Source of the DNA: Cylicocyclus nassatus
Taxonomy: Eukaryota > Nematoda > Chromadorea > Rhabditida > Strongylidae
NCBI GenBank assembly: GCA_958299035.1
Contig: CATQJL010000223.1
Location: 73,701,006 to 73,765,005 of the forward strand
Length of the DNA: 64,000 bases
Reading direction: 5' to 3'
Shown: piece after piece, positions 47,905-59,101 of the stretch
Layout: every line of letters starts with the position of its first letter
How positions within the stretch are numbered: the first letter of the stretch is position 1
The notes under the pieces: generated by a model
What the model saw: the letters and a program-made list of their open reading frames with translations, nothing else
Told to the model about the DNA's origin: nothing
The model's database searches: none
Made by a program: the position numbers and the translations under genes

Positions 47905-50900
47905 TCAAATAGCAGTTTCTCGTTCGAATGTGGCAAGTGCATTTATTGATGCTGCGCCTTTTGATTTCCCTGAAGTAACGCTCAATGGTCGCGTTGCGTC
48001 TCGATTATTCTCGACCGCACCTCCTTCCTTTTCCTCACAGACCTGAATTCAACATTCATTAGATATCCATTAAAGGGGTGTACCAAAACAGACAAATGCT
48101 TTTGAGTTCTCAGGAATTGGTCCCATTAAAGACAGCGTCTCGGCAATTTCGCTGTTCAGTTTTTTTTAAATCTATTCGGAGCCTTCTCGCCATGAGGAAC
48201 CTATACCTGGGCTTTTCAGCGCACGAAAATGGCAAAAACGAGCTTTTTCCAAAGCTTTCCAGGTCCGCATTCAGTGGAGAGTATGAGCAAGTAGGCGGGG
48301 CTCGAAACGAGGGAGGCGGAGCGCAGAAGAGAATTCCGGCGTATCTTCGCTGAATGCGGACCAGAAAAGTTTCGAAAAAGGATCATTTTCGCCATTTTCA
48401 TGCGCTGAAAAGCCGAGATATGGGTTTCTCAAGGCAAGAAGGCTCCGGAAAGGTAAAAATCTGGAAAACGATATTCTGCCGAGACTACCTTCAAATACAG
48501 TAGAAGCGCTAACGAAGAATACGCGGTTAGATAGGGAAATAAGCATTCAAATTCATTCAGGGCAAAAAGTTGTAGTTCATCAGTGAGATGAAAATTGTGG
48601 TAAAAAGACAATTCTCGCAAGTAATATTGTGCATGACAAACGCTTGATTGCCGAATCGAAACAATCGACGCTACTCAAAAATATCCTACCTCCTGGTGGC
48701 TGCCCATCACCTCGACCTCAGGTGGAATCAATAGGCGTCGAGCTTCGGGTATCTGCAAAGGGAATTGCTCCGCCCTATGCACGGCCAGTGCAGGTCCCCA
48801 AGAATCGTCCGGATTTAAGGTTGTTGTCCATCTCTGCAGCGCGGTTCAAAATAAAAACCAAGGATTCTGGAGTTATTGAGCTCCTACCTGAGAAAATGAT
48901 CCTCTTGCTAAACATAATTGAATGATAGCGACTATAGGAACGAAGAGTAAGGGAAATATGCTGATCGCCCATCCAAGAAGTGAGGTCCAGTACGGGAACA
49001 CATAGTTTTCATAAGATACGGAATGCCAATCCAACCAGAGGAAACATAAAATCGACTAAATAATATAACATTCGTTCAAAAAGAAAGCATTTGGATTGGA
49101 AAAGAAGCAAGTCCAGTTTTAATAGAGCTCGCTTTGTATGAACTTTGTGCCAGAGTTCTTCGCATGAGTACTACCACCGCATCGCATGCCAAAGCAAAAA
49201 TTTGATGCTTCTCAACAAGGCGTGAAAACCAAAAAGTAGGTTGCGCCAGGGAGGTATTGTGAAGGATACTTCTACCTAGATAACTACTCTCCTTGCAAGC
49301 GAGCATTATCCCTGCCCCCTTTGGCCACTGTACACAGGATCATAAGTTGAGAACTGAGGAGGTAGTATACATGCACTATGTGTTTATGTTTGTTGCGCCG
49401 AGAAAAAAAAAACAGCGAACTGTTTACGTTCCGCAGATTTACTCTGATAACATAAGAAGATGGCAACACAGGGTAAATGAATTCAAAACCCGCAGAAGTA
49501 GCTCAATGTCCTGTGAGTCCTTGAAATGAGGACATACGAATTCAGAAGAATTACAGAAAAATTTGCGCAAGAGCTTTTACTTCCACACTAAATGAAAAAA
49601 AGAAATGTCAGCACTCACCAGGTATACCATAGGACAGATGAATTTCCAGAGAATCTTCCAAAATATGTAACACGGTGGATATGAGCCAGTCATCCATTTG
49701 ATATTGTCTAACAGATTATCAACACCATAAACCTACAACATAGACAATGAAAAAGTGAAAAAATACAAAAACAAAGCTTAACTAACGAAGAAGATTGCAA
49801 CGTTAGTGACAACATCCTTCGAAAGACAAGTAGATCGAAAAACACAACCCTCACTCACCCAGCTAATGGCCATGCACTGAAGGAATGCAATTACAGCCAA
49901 GGGCCATGTGAGCGTGAACTGCGCGAGCAATAGCAACCAATACAGTCCCGCCTGAGAAAAACAAATTAAGAGCGGAGAACTGCGTACAATAAAGTCGGCT
50001 GTGAGACTCACCGGTAAACAAAATGGTATACTCAAAAATATGAAAGCGGCGCACACAGAAGTCAACACATGTCGTTTGTTACGGCGTAGACGCTCTGGGA
50101 ACTCGTCACAAAGAGAGGTCACTATCGTTTCCACCTTAATGTGATGTGACATTGTCTTGAAACTAGACTATATATGAATCATTTTCGGAGAAGATTCACT
50201 AACAAAGGAAGTTACTGAGGAACAAATTCATATCTCGGATAGCTGAAGTTACAGCAGTAGGAAGAGTGAACAAAAAAGGCAATAAATAGAGCTTTACTCA
50301 GACTAGCACTCACCACAAAAAGTTGCGTGGAATGCACTATGAGCACGACCATCAAGAAGAACAGGCCGGTGTAAAGCGGCGCCACAGGAACTCCCGCAAG
50401 GGCTTCAGCAAGGAATACAAAAATCAAATGTACTCCATCTGAAAATCCATGAAGAATCGGAAAAATGTGATACAGCTTGACTGTATCATTTTTATGAGTC
50501 ACCTCGGATTTGTAATTTGTCCAACGAGATCGAAAATTCAAAGCATATGAAACCAATTGCGGAGAATGTCAGTACACAACAAACTATAGACGTCAGTACA
50601 TCAACTGTGAGTATGATCCAGATATCTCTGAAAAATCGGTTTGATCTAAGTTGTAGAGATGTTGAGATGAAAATGATTCCTACTTGTACAAATTGTTATG
50701 AAATCGGTTGTAACTCGATATGGTATAAAGACCACCAACACAACAAGATACAGAGTAGAATGCATGTACAGCGGCTTCACCCCAAACCTTAACAAGTTTT
50801 ACAGTAGTTTTCAAAGCTTTAAATAAAATTAAAAATCAAATAAGATCAAGATCAAAATAAATAACATCAAAGAACCTACATTAAAATCTCGCAGCACATA

Positions 50901-53426
50901 CCAATGCGGCCAGAAGAAATGCAACAGAGCGGCTTGGGAACCTTCGAGGATGAGCAATCGAACTAGTAAAACTATCAGAATAATGAATGGCAGCACAACA
51001 ACGACGTAGACTACCTAGATAATTTGGTCACCTGCCTTTAGTTCCGGTGAATGAGATGGCAGATGGCACAGGAACAAAAAAAAAGAGGAAGAAAACAAGG
51101 ATGAACTCATACCTTTCCACTTGACTTAACACCTTGAAAAAGACATAGAAATACAGCCACCCATGACACCAGCACGCACAATCCAAGGTACCAGTTCAAT
51201 GATCTGCCTATGTCTGTGAAACTGTTCGAAATCATTAAAACGTCGTCGCTGAAAGAAAATTGGCTCACAGAGAGGAAAATACAAACCAATCTAGGAAACC
51301 ATATAACTGGAACCACTTACTGGAAATATCGAAGACTCGGAGAAGATTGAAGATTTGTGCCAGAGATCACAATGGTAGAGTTCGCTTGCTAGAATGGGTA
51401 ATTTGTCTACATAACAAAGTTTGAACATTCTTAGGCTCTGGCCAGACTTCGCTCAAAAGCGCCCAAAAGCGCTCAAAAGCGTCCAAAAGCGCCCAAAAGC
51501 GCCCAAATTTCTCTGGTGTCTCTTCACTTTCTCGTGTGATGAGAGAGATGGGAGAGAGTGAGGAGAGCTTAAAGAAGTTTGGGCGCTTTTGCGCGCTTTT
51601 GGGCGCTTTTGAGCGCTTTTGGGCGAACTCTGGCCAGGGCCTTAGTAATACTACAAGAGAAAGTGCCGTAACTTCCTCTCAAGAATCGTGCAAAGTACAT
51701 GCTAGTCATAACTTATAGAGAAATAGAAGGCAAACTGGCAATGCATAAGTATGCAAGACAGTGCAAGCTTTTACAAATTCTGCAAAAGAACTAACCTGCA
51801 TTATACAAGAGCCATTCACGAGAAGCGTGCCATTTGCTTCAACACATGATATACGAGTCCCCATGGAGCAATCTAGAACACAAAAAATAATTTCTATGCA
51901 TAAAAATAAACTCAACAAATTCTTGTTAATTTATCAATGACAATGGACGTGAATAGTATGCTTACTCAATCCACTCCATGAATTAACACAGTTCGACCAA
52001 GGTAATGAAAAGCTGATTGATTTAAGAAAGTAGAAGAGAGACCACGCAGAAACAATATTCAAATATATAGCGAGTGTAGCCGAGATTAGCACCATGGCTA
52101 CTCCAATACCTGGAATGGACTAACAGGTGATAACTGGTAAATGCAACACTTCATATGCAAATTTCACCAACCTTTGAACATTGGAACGACATTCCACACG
52201 GATATAGCCGCCAAGGAAGAAAACTGGCCCAATACTATTTCCATGAAAAACATTGGCAAGGCAGCAACGACCAATGCTATCAAATATGGTATGAAGAATG
52301 CCACACCTCCATGTTTATATATAAGGAACGGAAATCGCCATAAATTTCCTGGAAAAAAATTTTGTCAGAAACCTTCACTAACACAGCAAAAGGTTGATAA
52401 TGTGAGAGGCCGCTGCAGATTAAGACAGAAAAAGGCTTGAAAGATAAGTATACACCAGTTTCAAAAGACAGCACACTAATGGGCAATTTAAACTCTCGCC
52501 CGCTACCGTCCTTCTTTCGGGGGCTAATCAATGTTCTTGAGTACGGTACTGGACAACAGTTGAGTTGCCTTAGCGATAATGTATCATAAGCTGAGGTTTG
52601 GCAATGGCTTACTCAAGACCTTTTGATCAGTGAATGACCGCAGAAATCAGAGTGACCAGAAGCGCCCGAATACTGCTAAACGAAGGAGGAGATAATGGTA
52701 AAAAATATGCGAACGGATGCAGCTTCATAGCTGCGATACTCTGATTTGCGCACTTTATGCTGAGTAAGGTCAGAAAGGTTCAAGCAATTCATTGCAGCAA
52801 CATCCAATGAATCAAATGACACGCAAAAAGACAAAGTCTAGAGCGTAAACAAGAATTTGATCACTCACCTATACCAAAGGTGAATCCGACTGCAGCCAAC
52901 ATGTAATCCATCTTCGAGCTCCAATTGCCTCGAATGCGATTTTCGTCGCCTACCCCACTCGTTTCTTCGAATGGATATTCTATATCGCCTTCTCGCACAT
53001 AATCGGGGAGTTTGGCGTCCATCTAAACTAAAAAAATTAAAGAAGTGCTATAAAAAGCTGAGGAGTGGAAAGATGCAGTTAGGACAAAGCCTACCCAAAA
53101 GACATTTCTGTGAAAAAGCAAGACATAACTACCCGATTTGAATGATATCACATTTCCAACAAATTCAGAATTCCCATACCTTCGATGTGGAAACAGATAT
53201 GACACCGTAACACGTTTCTGAGTCATAAGTGCATCAAGTCAATATTACAGCGAATAGTAGACACCTGCCGCTAAGCAAACAATGCAACGGAAGAGCTTGC
53301 GTGAAACCATACCTGCTTTAGAAATGGCGGATACAGGGAGTGGTCGACGAGCTCCTTACGGCTACTACGTTTCGACGACGGCACATCGCCTGTCGTCGCC
53401 GTATGGCCCTGACTGCTCATCGACAT
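47905..53426 (-). CDS. SLC6 / SNF sodium-coupled neurotransmitter or amino-acid transporter
   Basis: Twelve-helix LeuT-fold symporter driven by Na+ (usually with Cl-). Seventeen exons join in phase to 712 residues: 53426-53313, 53022-52869, 52348-52172, 52109-51966, 51872-51796, 51388-51321, 51248-51113, 51014-50880, 50787-50684, 50627-50503, 50438-50314, 50134-50012, 49951-49859, 49732-49619, 49055-48888, 48833-48690, 48042-47905. TM1 is [17 protein letters not shown]. It has Gly where monoamine carriers have Asp, so a monoamine substrate is unlikely. The large loop has Cys residues and NGT and NGS N-glycosylation sites. [14 protein letters not shown] and [10 protein letters not shown] mark TM6, [13 protein letters not shown] marks TM8, and [15 protein letters not shown] starts the C-terminal tail. 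Exon 1 (MSMSSQG...) is a Ser-rich extension. The ATG opening exon 2, right after an acceptor, could be an alternative start. The exon 8-9 and 11-12 junctions use TTAAG acceptors. Which snf gene it is cannot be told. Confidence 0.95.
48123..48500. mobile_element. Foldback element in the last SLC6 intron, diverged TTAAAGGCA family
   Basis: It starts CCATTAAAGACAGCGTCTCG. The far end carries the inverted CCGAGACTACCTTCAAATA. Inside, GGAGCCTTCTCGCCATGAGG and GCTTTTCAGCGCACGAAAATGGC pair with GCCATTTTCATGCGCTGAAAAGC and CTTGCCTT-type sequence near 48440. It is non-coding and lies between coding exons 16 and 17. Confidence 0.65.
51432..51641. mobile_element. Foldback element with 10-bp tandem CGCCCAAAAG repeats, in an SLC6 intron
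   Basis: The ends GGCTCTGGCCAGACTTCGC and GCGAACTCTGGCCAGGGCC are inverted matches. Next to the left end are six consecutive 10-bp units of the form CGCYCAAAAG (51450-51508). The right arm has the complementary run of CGCTTTTGGG units. The centre is GA-rich. It lies between exons 5 and 6. A motif-related foldback is at 39877-40186. Confidence 0.75.
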
Positions 53427-53454
53427 GGCGAAAAGTCAGCAGCCCTCTACTTTG

Positions 53455-53470
53455 GCACTACCTGCAAAAC
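53455..53470 (-). promoter_or_regulatory. Candidate trans-splice acceptor of the SLC6 gene
   Basis: On the minus strand TTTGTTTTGCAG ends at 53462, about 36 bases before the start ATG at 53426. With no upstream coding exon seen, it is a plausible spliced-leader site. A second acceptor directly abuts the ATG at 53022. Confidence 0.4.
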
Positions 53471-56021
53471 AAATTTTGTAAATTGAAGAGTGGAAAATCA
53501 GAACAGAGTACAATAATCCCATTTACTCAAGCACTTACAGACATAGAGAAAAAATCGAATATGGACAATTTTCAAAAAAAAAAAGAAGAAAGTTTTCCTT
53601 TCGTAGGAATGCTTTTTTCTCAACTACTCAGTGCAACAAACACAACATGTGGTCTCGACCACCACATGTTCGATATAAAGCAAGAAAAAAGCTGCAGCAA
53701 ACACTCAACATCAGATGCAAACTCCTGCACTCAGCATATTACATTCGTAATAAAAGCTCTGGATTATTGGATTGGATGTAAGCGTAGACGGAAGAAAAAG
53801 ACAGCAAACCTGAAAGCTCTTTACGAAGAAAAGAAGAATGATATCCCCAGTATAGTCATCCCCTCCCAACCTAAAAAAGACGTATTCAAAGAAAGAGAAT
53901 GCGAAATTCTTCGGTTTCTTTCATCACAACATGATGGTGTACTTAGCGTGTCATAAATACCCAGCATTAGATATCAGATATCCAGGTATATCATACTGCT
54001 TGAATGTTTATGACTGCTCTACAACACACAACGGAGAAGAGAAGTACGTTGAGCGTATTCTAAGCTCATTCTCATTCACTGCAATGCCTTCCACCTATTA
54101 TCCTGCAGTACTTCATGGAACAAATGTTCACACTAGCCCTCTCATGATTCAAAATATATAATGGAAGAGGTTTTATGCGCACGACAGAGGTGTGCTGCAA
54201 ATCATATAGTAGCTATTGATCTGAATCTTAGAGAAAGAATACACAAAAATGAAGCTTTGTGGTTGACTGAGGTACAATGCAGTCTTTGTTTTAAGACATT
54301 TTGGAAAGAAGAAGCGCGCTTATACTCGAGAATAGATAGTTGCTAAAAAAATGGATGACACGTTTTCAGAAAAGAACTCAAATGTTTGAAAATGGCGCAG
54401 AATGCCAGCGTAAAACAGAAAAACCATTATATAAAAAGATATGGCGAACATGCAGAACAATAGAACCATAAAACTCCAATTTGCATGCTTGAAAATGCAA
54501 ATATCGAAGCAGCAATTTCGCTCGTTTCGTCCAGGATGGAGTTTCATGGGTCCCAAGATTTTTGAAATCACATTTTGCAGCAAGTTCAAAGCAGATCAAA
54601 GGATCTAAATATATGCAGACAGCAATGCCTCCAACTAATTGCGAAAAGTATGCAAACAGGAATGTCCTCAGCTAGTTGCGAAAATGAACACCCATGGAAA
54701 AAAAAGACTTGGAAGTTTGCTGATACTGCAGCAAAAATTACGCGAATGACACCCAAAGCGCCACACCCGAGCAAGTGTCGTCGTGAGGTGGAACAGATGT
54801 GGTCAATATTACACTGTTCACATAGAGCAAGTTCGCCACGACTCAAACTCGCTCACGCAAATAGTCGCTAATTGGAAAAATTATGTCATGACCTTGATCG
54901 AGCCGTGAAAACACTTACCGCAACTGCACACACTGTGTGAGTGAACACCTTGCAGGTGGCGATCGAATTGAGGGAAAGCTCTCCATTTGAAAAATGTCCG
55001 CAGACGCTGCGTCAAGTACGATAATTAGGTTTCAGCAAGTAGACTCTGCAGTTTCGAGTGCATAATCAATGAAGCATCTGTCAAAAACAAATAATGCACT
55101 TACCTAGTTCAATAGACGCCCTTTGGAGTATTCTTCCACATTTTATCTGGAAAAGACCAAGCAATGAAGTGGCAAAGCTATGTAAACGAATAGGAGGTAA
55201 ATGGATCCTAGTAGTCGGATAAAAAAAAACTAAACTGCTTGTAAAAACTCCATTTCGTGTGCTCCGTTATTGGGTAACGCTGGGTTACTGTAGGCATACT
55301 GTAGTCAAGGGAACGTAGAAGAACCATACTATAAATCGTAACTGACGGAAAGCGGGATTCTTGGTGAAATGCACTGGCTATTTGGCAAATACCAGGCCAT
55401 GAATAAAACAAAGAGGTGAAAGTCTTGGATGGCAACGACTATCGCACCACACTGATCGTTCGCAACCATAATTGCGCAAAAAGAAAAGCTATTTTGCATC
55501 CTCTTACTACCGCCAGTTCGCCTAATTAGAATCTAAAAATGCACCTAAGACAGGCTGCATCGTTAATCGTTATTCGTAATTTCGACCGAATTTGAATGAA
55601 ATTATCTGCACCTTCAGCTATAATCTGACTGATCGACGAACTTTTACAAGCTAGCAAGCTTATAGAATTAACTAGGCGAATCCTAAAGCAATCTACACGA
55701 AAAAAAAAACGAGAATGTTAGATATAATGTGTTACGACCAACTTTCAACAGCACTGAAACCATTACAATCTTCATTAGTAAGAATTATATTCTCACATAA
55801 ATGCTTCAGTAGGGATGTCGTTAAATGAGAAAATAAGTATCGCTCTTTGAGGTAATGAATTTTTACGGATGAGATTGAGAGTAGGGTAAGATATAGCGAT
55901 TAAGTACATTTATGGCACCCATTAATGAGCAAGAAAAGTTAATATGCTGAGAAAAGGGGCATAAGAAAGAATATGGTGAGCAGAAGAAGTGAATTGTCAT
56001 CGAATTGCTGTGACTGTCTGA
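53471..56021. other. Intergenic, no gene seen
   Basis: This is upstream flank of the SLC6 gene and 3' flank of MOCS2A. The 224-codon plus-strand frame at 53282-53956 begins antisense to SLC6 exon 1 and shows no motif. Hydrophobic minus-strand frames at 54320-54599 lack splice context. Nothing here is called. Confidence 0.45.
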
Positions 56022-57809
56022 TTATCCACCACTGAGCGGGGGTATCACAGCGATTTCGCTTGCAGGATTTAGTTTCACGATCTCGTCTTTGTCGGCGTAT
56101 CTGGAAACAAAAATCGAAGTTTTGCAGATGCCAGAGGTCAAAAATCACGCAGTGCACATCCTGCATTACAACGACTGGGACGACTTCCACGAATAAGGCA
56201 GGTAAAACCTTTGCGTATAAATCCATAATGTACTTCAAACATTAGTGGAGTCGCCAAAATCCGCATCGTAGTCTTTGTGCACAGACTTCGCCCGCCAAAC
56301 TTGTGGGAACCGACGTGGCCAGTCTTCATAACATTCACTGAGATTATGGTCAGATGTAAACATTTTGTTAATTGAGTGATATTTTGTTAATTGGCGCTGC
56401 TGTCTTTCCACTTAACGTTTCACGGTTCCCGACCATTGCCGCTCCAAGTACTGCAGGATGGGTGTATGTCAAGAGGCGCATTTTTATTGCCAGCCGGACA
56501 TCAATTAGCACGCAATATGTGCTCTACAACGCTCTAGATGCATTTTAAATTTGTGAAATATACTAGATAGCCGCATCATTGTTCAGTTTCATCACCACAA
56601 AATAAAACAAAAATAAATGCTGAAAGTCAAAAACGCTCGAAAATGCAACTAATACCAAATTCGTGTACGCTTTTTTAAGGACGTCTTTCATCAAAATCCG
56701 TCAAACTCAACAAGTGTGGACTTCAACAGCTAATAAACCAAAGCCCTTTGTTTGGTATTTTTGGAGTCTCGCATAACCCTGAACTGGGCTTTTGTTGATG
56801 ACCTAAAAAGAAATCGCGCTTGTTGACCGTCTCCCTTGCAAGATTTGGATAAGCACGCAACAATAGTTCGTAGTAATTATTAAGACAGCAAGTTTTCTGT
56901 TGTAAAGCCCTGAAGTACTGGTGCTGGCAACGTTCCGTCACCGCTTGCGCATGACAGTGGGTTGTTTCATACTGCCGCACTGACTGCAGCTGACTGCAGC
57001 TGATTGCACTGACCGCAGCAGACTGCAGCAGACTGCGGCAGACTGCAGCTGACTGCACTTACCGCAACGGCCGCACAATCGCTGCATCTTTTCGTGAAAG
57101 AGAAAATAGAATATAGCAAAATACCGTGATTCACGCCTAGAATGTTCATAGGTTCCAACTTACTCTTCTCAATCAAGTTTTAGCGTTGTTTTTCTTTAAT
57201 ATGCTCATATTTGTTCAGATTCCTTTTGTCATTGCATATACCTATTTTACTTCCGCTCGTGTTGTCTATTGGGGCATATATTGTTAAGAGACCGTTTGAG
57301 CTACAACTATTTATCCTCTCCACCTTCACGAAAAAATATAGCGATCTGTGCGGCCCCGCGGTGAGTGCAGTAAGCTGCAGTCTGCTGCAGTCTGCTGCGG
57401 TCAGTGCGGCAGTCTGAAATGACCCAGTGGAATGCGCGCAACGGTAAAAAAGTTACATGAGACAGCAGCGCGCAACTATACTCATCTATGTCGGTGATCG
57501 GCTATGTGTTCATATGATCTAATCTAACACTTGTTAAATGTTAAAAAACAAGGTAAGGTTTGCCAACGCACTTGAGATCCACAGCGAGTACGCATGATGC
57601 GGAGATGCATTCCAAAACCCCGAAAAGCTAGAAAAAGAATTTTTGTTACTTACTTCCAAAATTGCTCGATACCTTACCTGGGTAAAGATTAGCTCCCGAA
57701 GTCTCTCATATGGCAGCACTCGTGGAAGTCGTGTCTTTATCTCTTCTCGGTCCATGAGTTCGCGGGCTTTGCCAAAGAACAACACTCGCACTTCCACCTC
57801 TTCGTCCAT
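56022..57809 (-). CDS. MOCS2A: MOCS2A, small subunit of molybdopterin synthase (middle exon unresolved)
   Basis: MoaD-type sulfur carrier. Its C-terminal Gly-Gly is thiocarboxylated and donates sulfur to precursor Z with the large subunit MOCS2B, in cytosolic molybdenum cofactor synthesis. Exon 1 (57809-57678) encodes 44 residues starting MDEEVEVRVLFFGKARELMD, the beta-grasp N-terminus, and ends with a good donor CAG|GTAAGG. The last exon (56100-56022) encodes YADKDEIVKLNPASEIAVIP followed by PLSGG and a stop, the diagnostic MoaD tail. About 15-20 residues between them must come from an exon in 56120-57677. The best candidate is about 56207-56157 (PALFVEVVPVVVMQ), but its 3' boundary lacks a canonical donor, so I leave it open. 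Intron 1 holds a foldback element. Confidence 0.8.
56956..57431. mobile_element. Foldback element with GACTGCAGCT repeats, in MOCS2A intron
   Basis: The left end CAGTGGGTTGTTTCATACTG and CCGCACTGACTGCAG are matched in inverted form by CTGCGGTCAGTGCGGCAGTC and TGAAATGACCCAGTGG at the right end. Both arms carry runs of 10-bp units like GCAGACTGCA and GCTGACTGCA, then GCGGCC(G/C)CACA(A)TCGCT and TTCGTGAAAG-type sequence. The loop is AT-rich, about 220 bp. Non-coding. Confidence 0.8.
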
Positions 57810-57929
57810 ACACCTCCTGGCAGCAATTATTACGTGCGAAGTCCAATCATACACGGAAAGCGAATAGTTCAGATCGAGCCGCTGCAGCAGCTGCAGGGCG
57901 GCTGCAATTGCGACCACTGCAGTCGCGTG

Positions 57930-58160
57930 CCTCGGCCAGAGTTCACGCGATTTCCGCCGCGATTCTCCCAACAAGACAAACAGTTACGAGTCTATTGCAT
58001 GCCGATTATCTTGCATTTCGGTTGTGATAGTTCTCCAGCACGACCAATCTTGACTAGCTATCACAACCGAGATGGAGGATGATCGGAATCCAATGGACTC
58101 GTAACTGTTTGTCTTGTTGGGAGAATCGCGGCGATAAAATCGCGTGAAGTCTGCCCGAGG
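57930..58160. mobile_element. Foldback element with ACTTCACGCGAT termini, copy 1
   Basis: The ends CCTCGGCCAGAGTTCACGCG and CGCGTGAAGTCTGCCCGAGG are inverted matches. The arms continue through GATTCTCCCAACAAGACAAA and TTTGTCTTGTTGGGAGAATC, and GGTTGTGATAG against CTATCACAACC. It lies about 120 bp upstream of the MOCS2A start. It makes an upstream in-frame extension of MOCS2A that I reject. Confidence 0.8.
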
Positions 58161-59101
58161 CCTAACAGTGAGCCGGCTGAGCGACTGCGATCTAGACAAA
58201 CTACGACACTGAGAAACGCCGTCCAGCAATAACAGTGGCTTTCCGAATTGCCAAGTTGCCACAACAAACAAAGCAGAGACTGGTCCTGCAGATGGAGACG
58301 CATGAGGCCCAAATAAATGCTGATGAACACACAGTGAGGAGTAATATTGTGTTCACTCGAGTAGACCGATTAATATAGTGACCTTACGGTGCCGAGAAAA
58401 TGCGGCAGATCTGCGCGTAAACAGATGCCACGTCTATAATGCCGACATTTTGTGCGCAAATCATCAGCATTACAGGCGTATCTATCCTTTGCCCCTTCAA
58501 CCAGATCGGCTGCTGGAAGGCGGCGCTTCACGACCTAGGAGGCGACTGCTCGCATCCGCGGCGCAGTCTGTGCCTCCCTCGCGAACTGCTCTCTGGTCAT
58601 TTTTTAGCCTTGATTAGGTTACGGAGCCCCGCCTTCCAGCCGCCGATCTGGGTGAAGCAAAGGGAACCTCTTTGTTCACGCGCCCAGGTGGCTTCATGAA
58701 GACCGAGGATTCACCATGAGTTATTTTGATGTTCCGATCTCGTCAGTATCAAATTTCTATGGTGTTCGATGGGCGTACGAGGATGATACTTTTCCAAGAG
58801 ATACAATCGCGGAAAGACGGTTTAAGCCAAAACAAATGACTACAGAGGATACTCAATCTTTTATCATCTTGGATCCAAATCCGTAAAGAACTTGAAACAT
58901 AGAAACTTCCGAAGAGAAAAGGAAAGAGTTGAGATGCTTCATAGGCTAGTTTGTTAATTTGTACATGTTAACCAATTATAAAGCGAGAAGTCGGTGATGC
59001 AACATGAAAAAAAATCACCTGACGGTAGAAGGTTACACAGGTGGTCATGGGACCCGAAAATCTGCATTACTCAGCACGGAGATCAAACAAAAAGTTGACA
59101 A
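58161..59101. other. Intergenic between HIRA 3' end and MOCS2A 5' end
   Basis: No gene seen. It contains the foldback at 58487-58664. If HIRA and MOCS2A were co-transcribed this would be the spacer, but at about 1.3 kb from stop to start it is long for a nematode operon. Confidence 0.4.
58487..58664. mobile_element. Foldback element, 178 bp
   Basis: The left arm CCTTTGCCCCTTCAACCAGA, TCGGCTGCTGGAAGGCGG pairs with the right arm CCGCCTTCCAGCCGCCGATC, TGGGTGAAGCAAAGGG. The arms are about 40 bp with few mismatches. The loop is GC-rich. Non-coding. Confidence 0.75.

Noticed and set aside
53282..53956. 224-codon plus-strand open frame
   Set aside because: Its start is antisense to SLC6 exon 1, which joins in phase to a clear transporter. 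The rest has no motif and a composition expected from Lys/Ser-rich AT DNA.
57810..57974. In-frame upstream extension of MOCS2A exon 1
   Set aside because: It runs into the foldback element at 57930. MoaD proteins start close to the VEVRVLFFG strand, so the ATG at 57809 is preferred.
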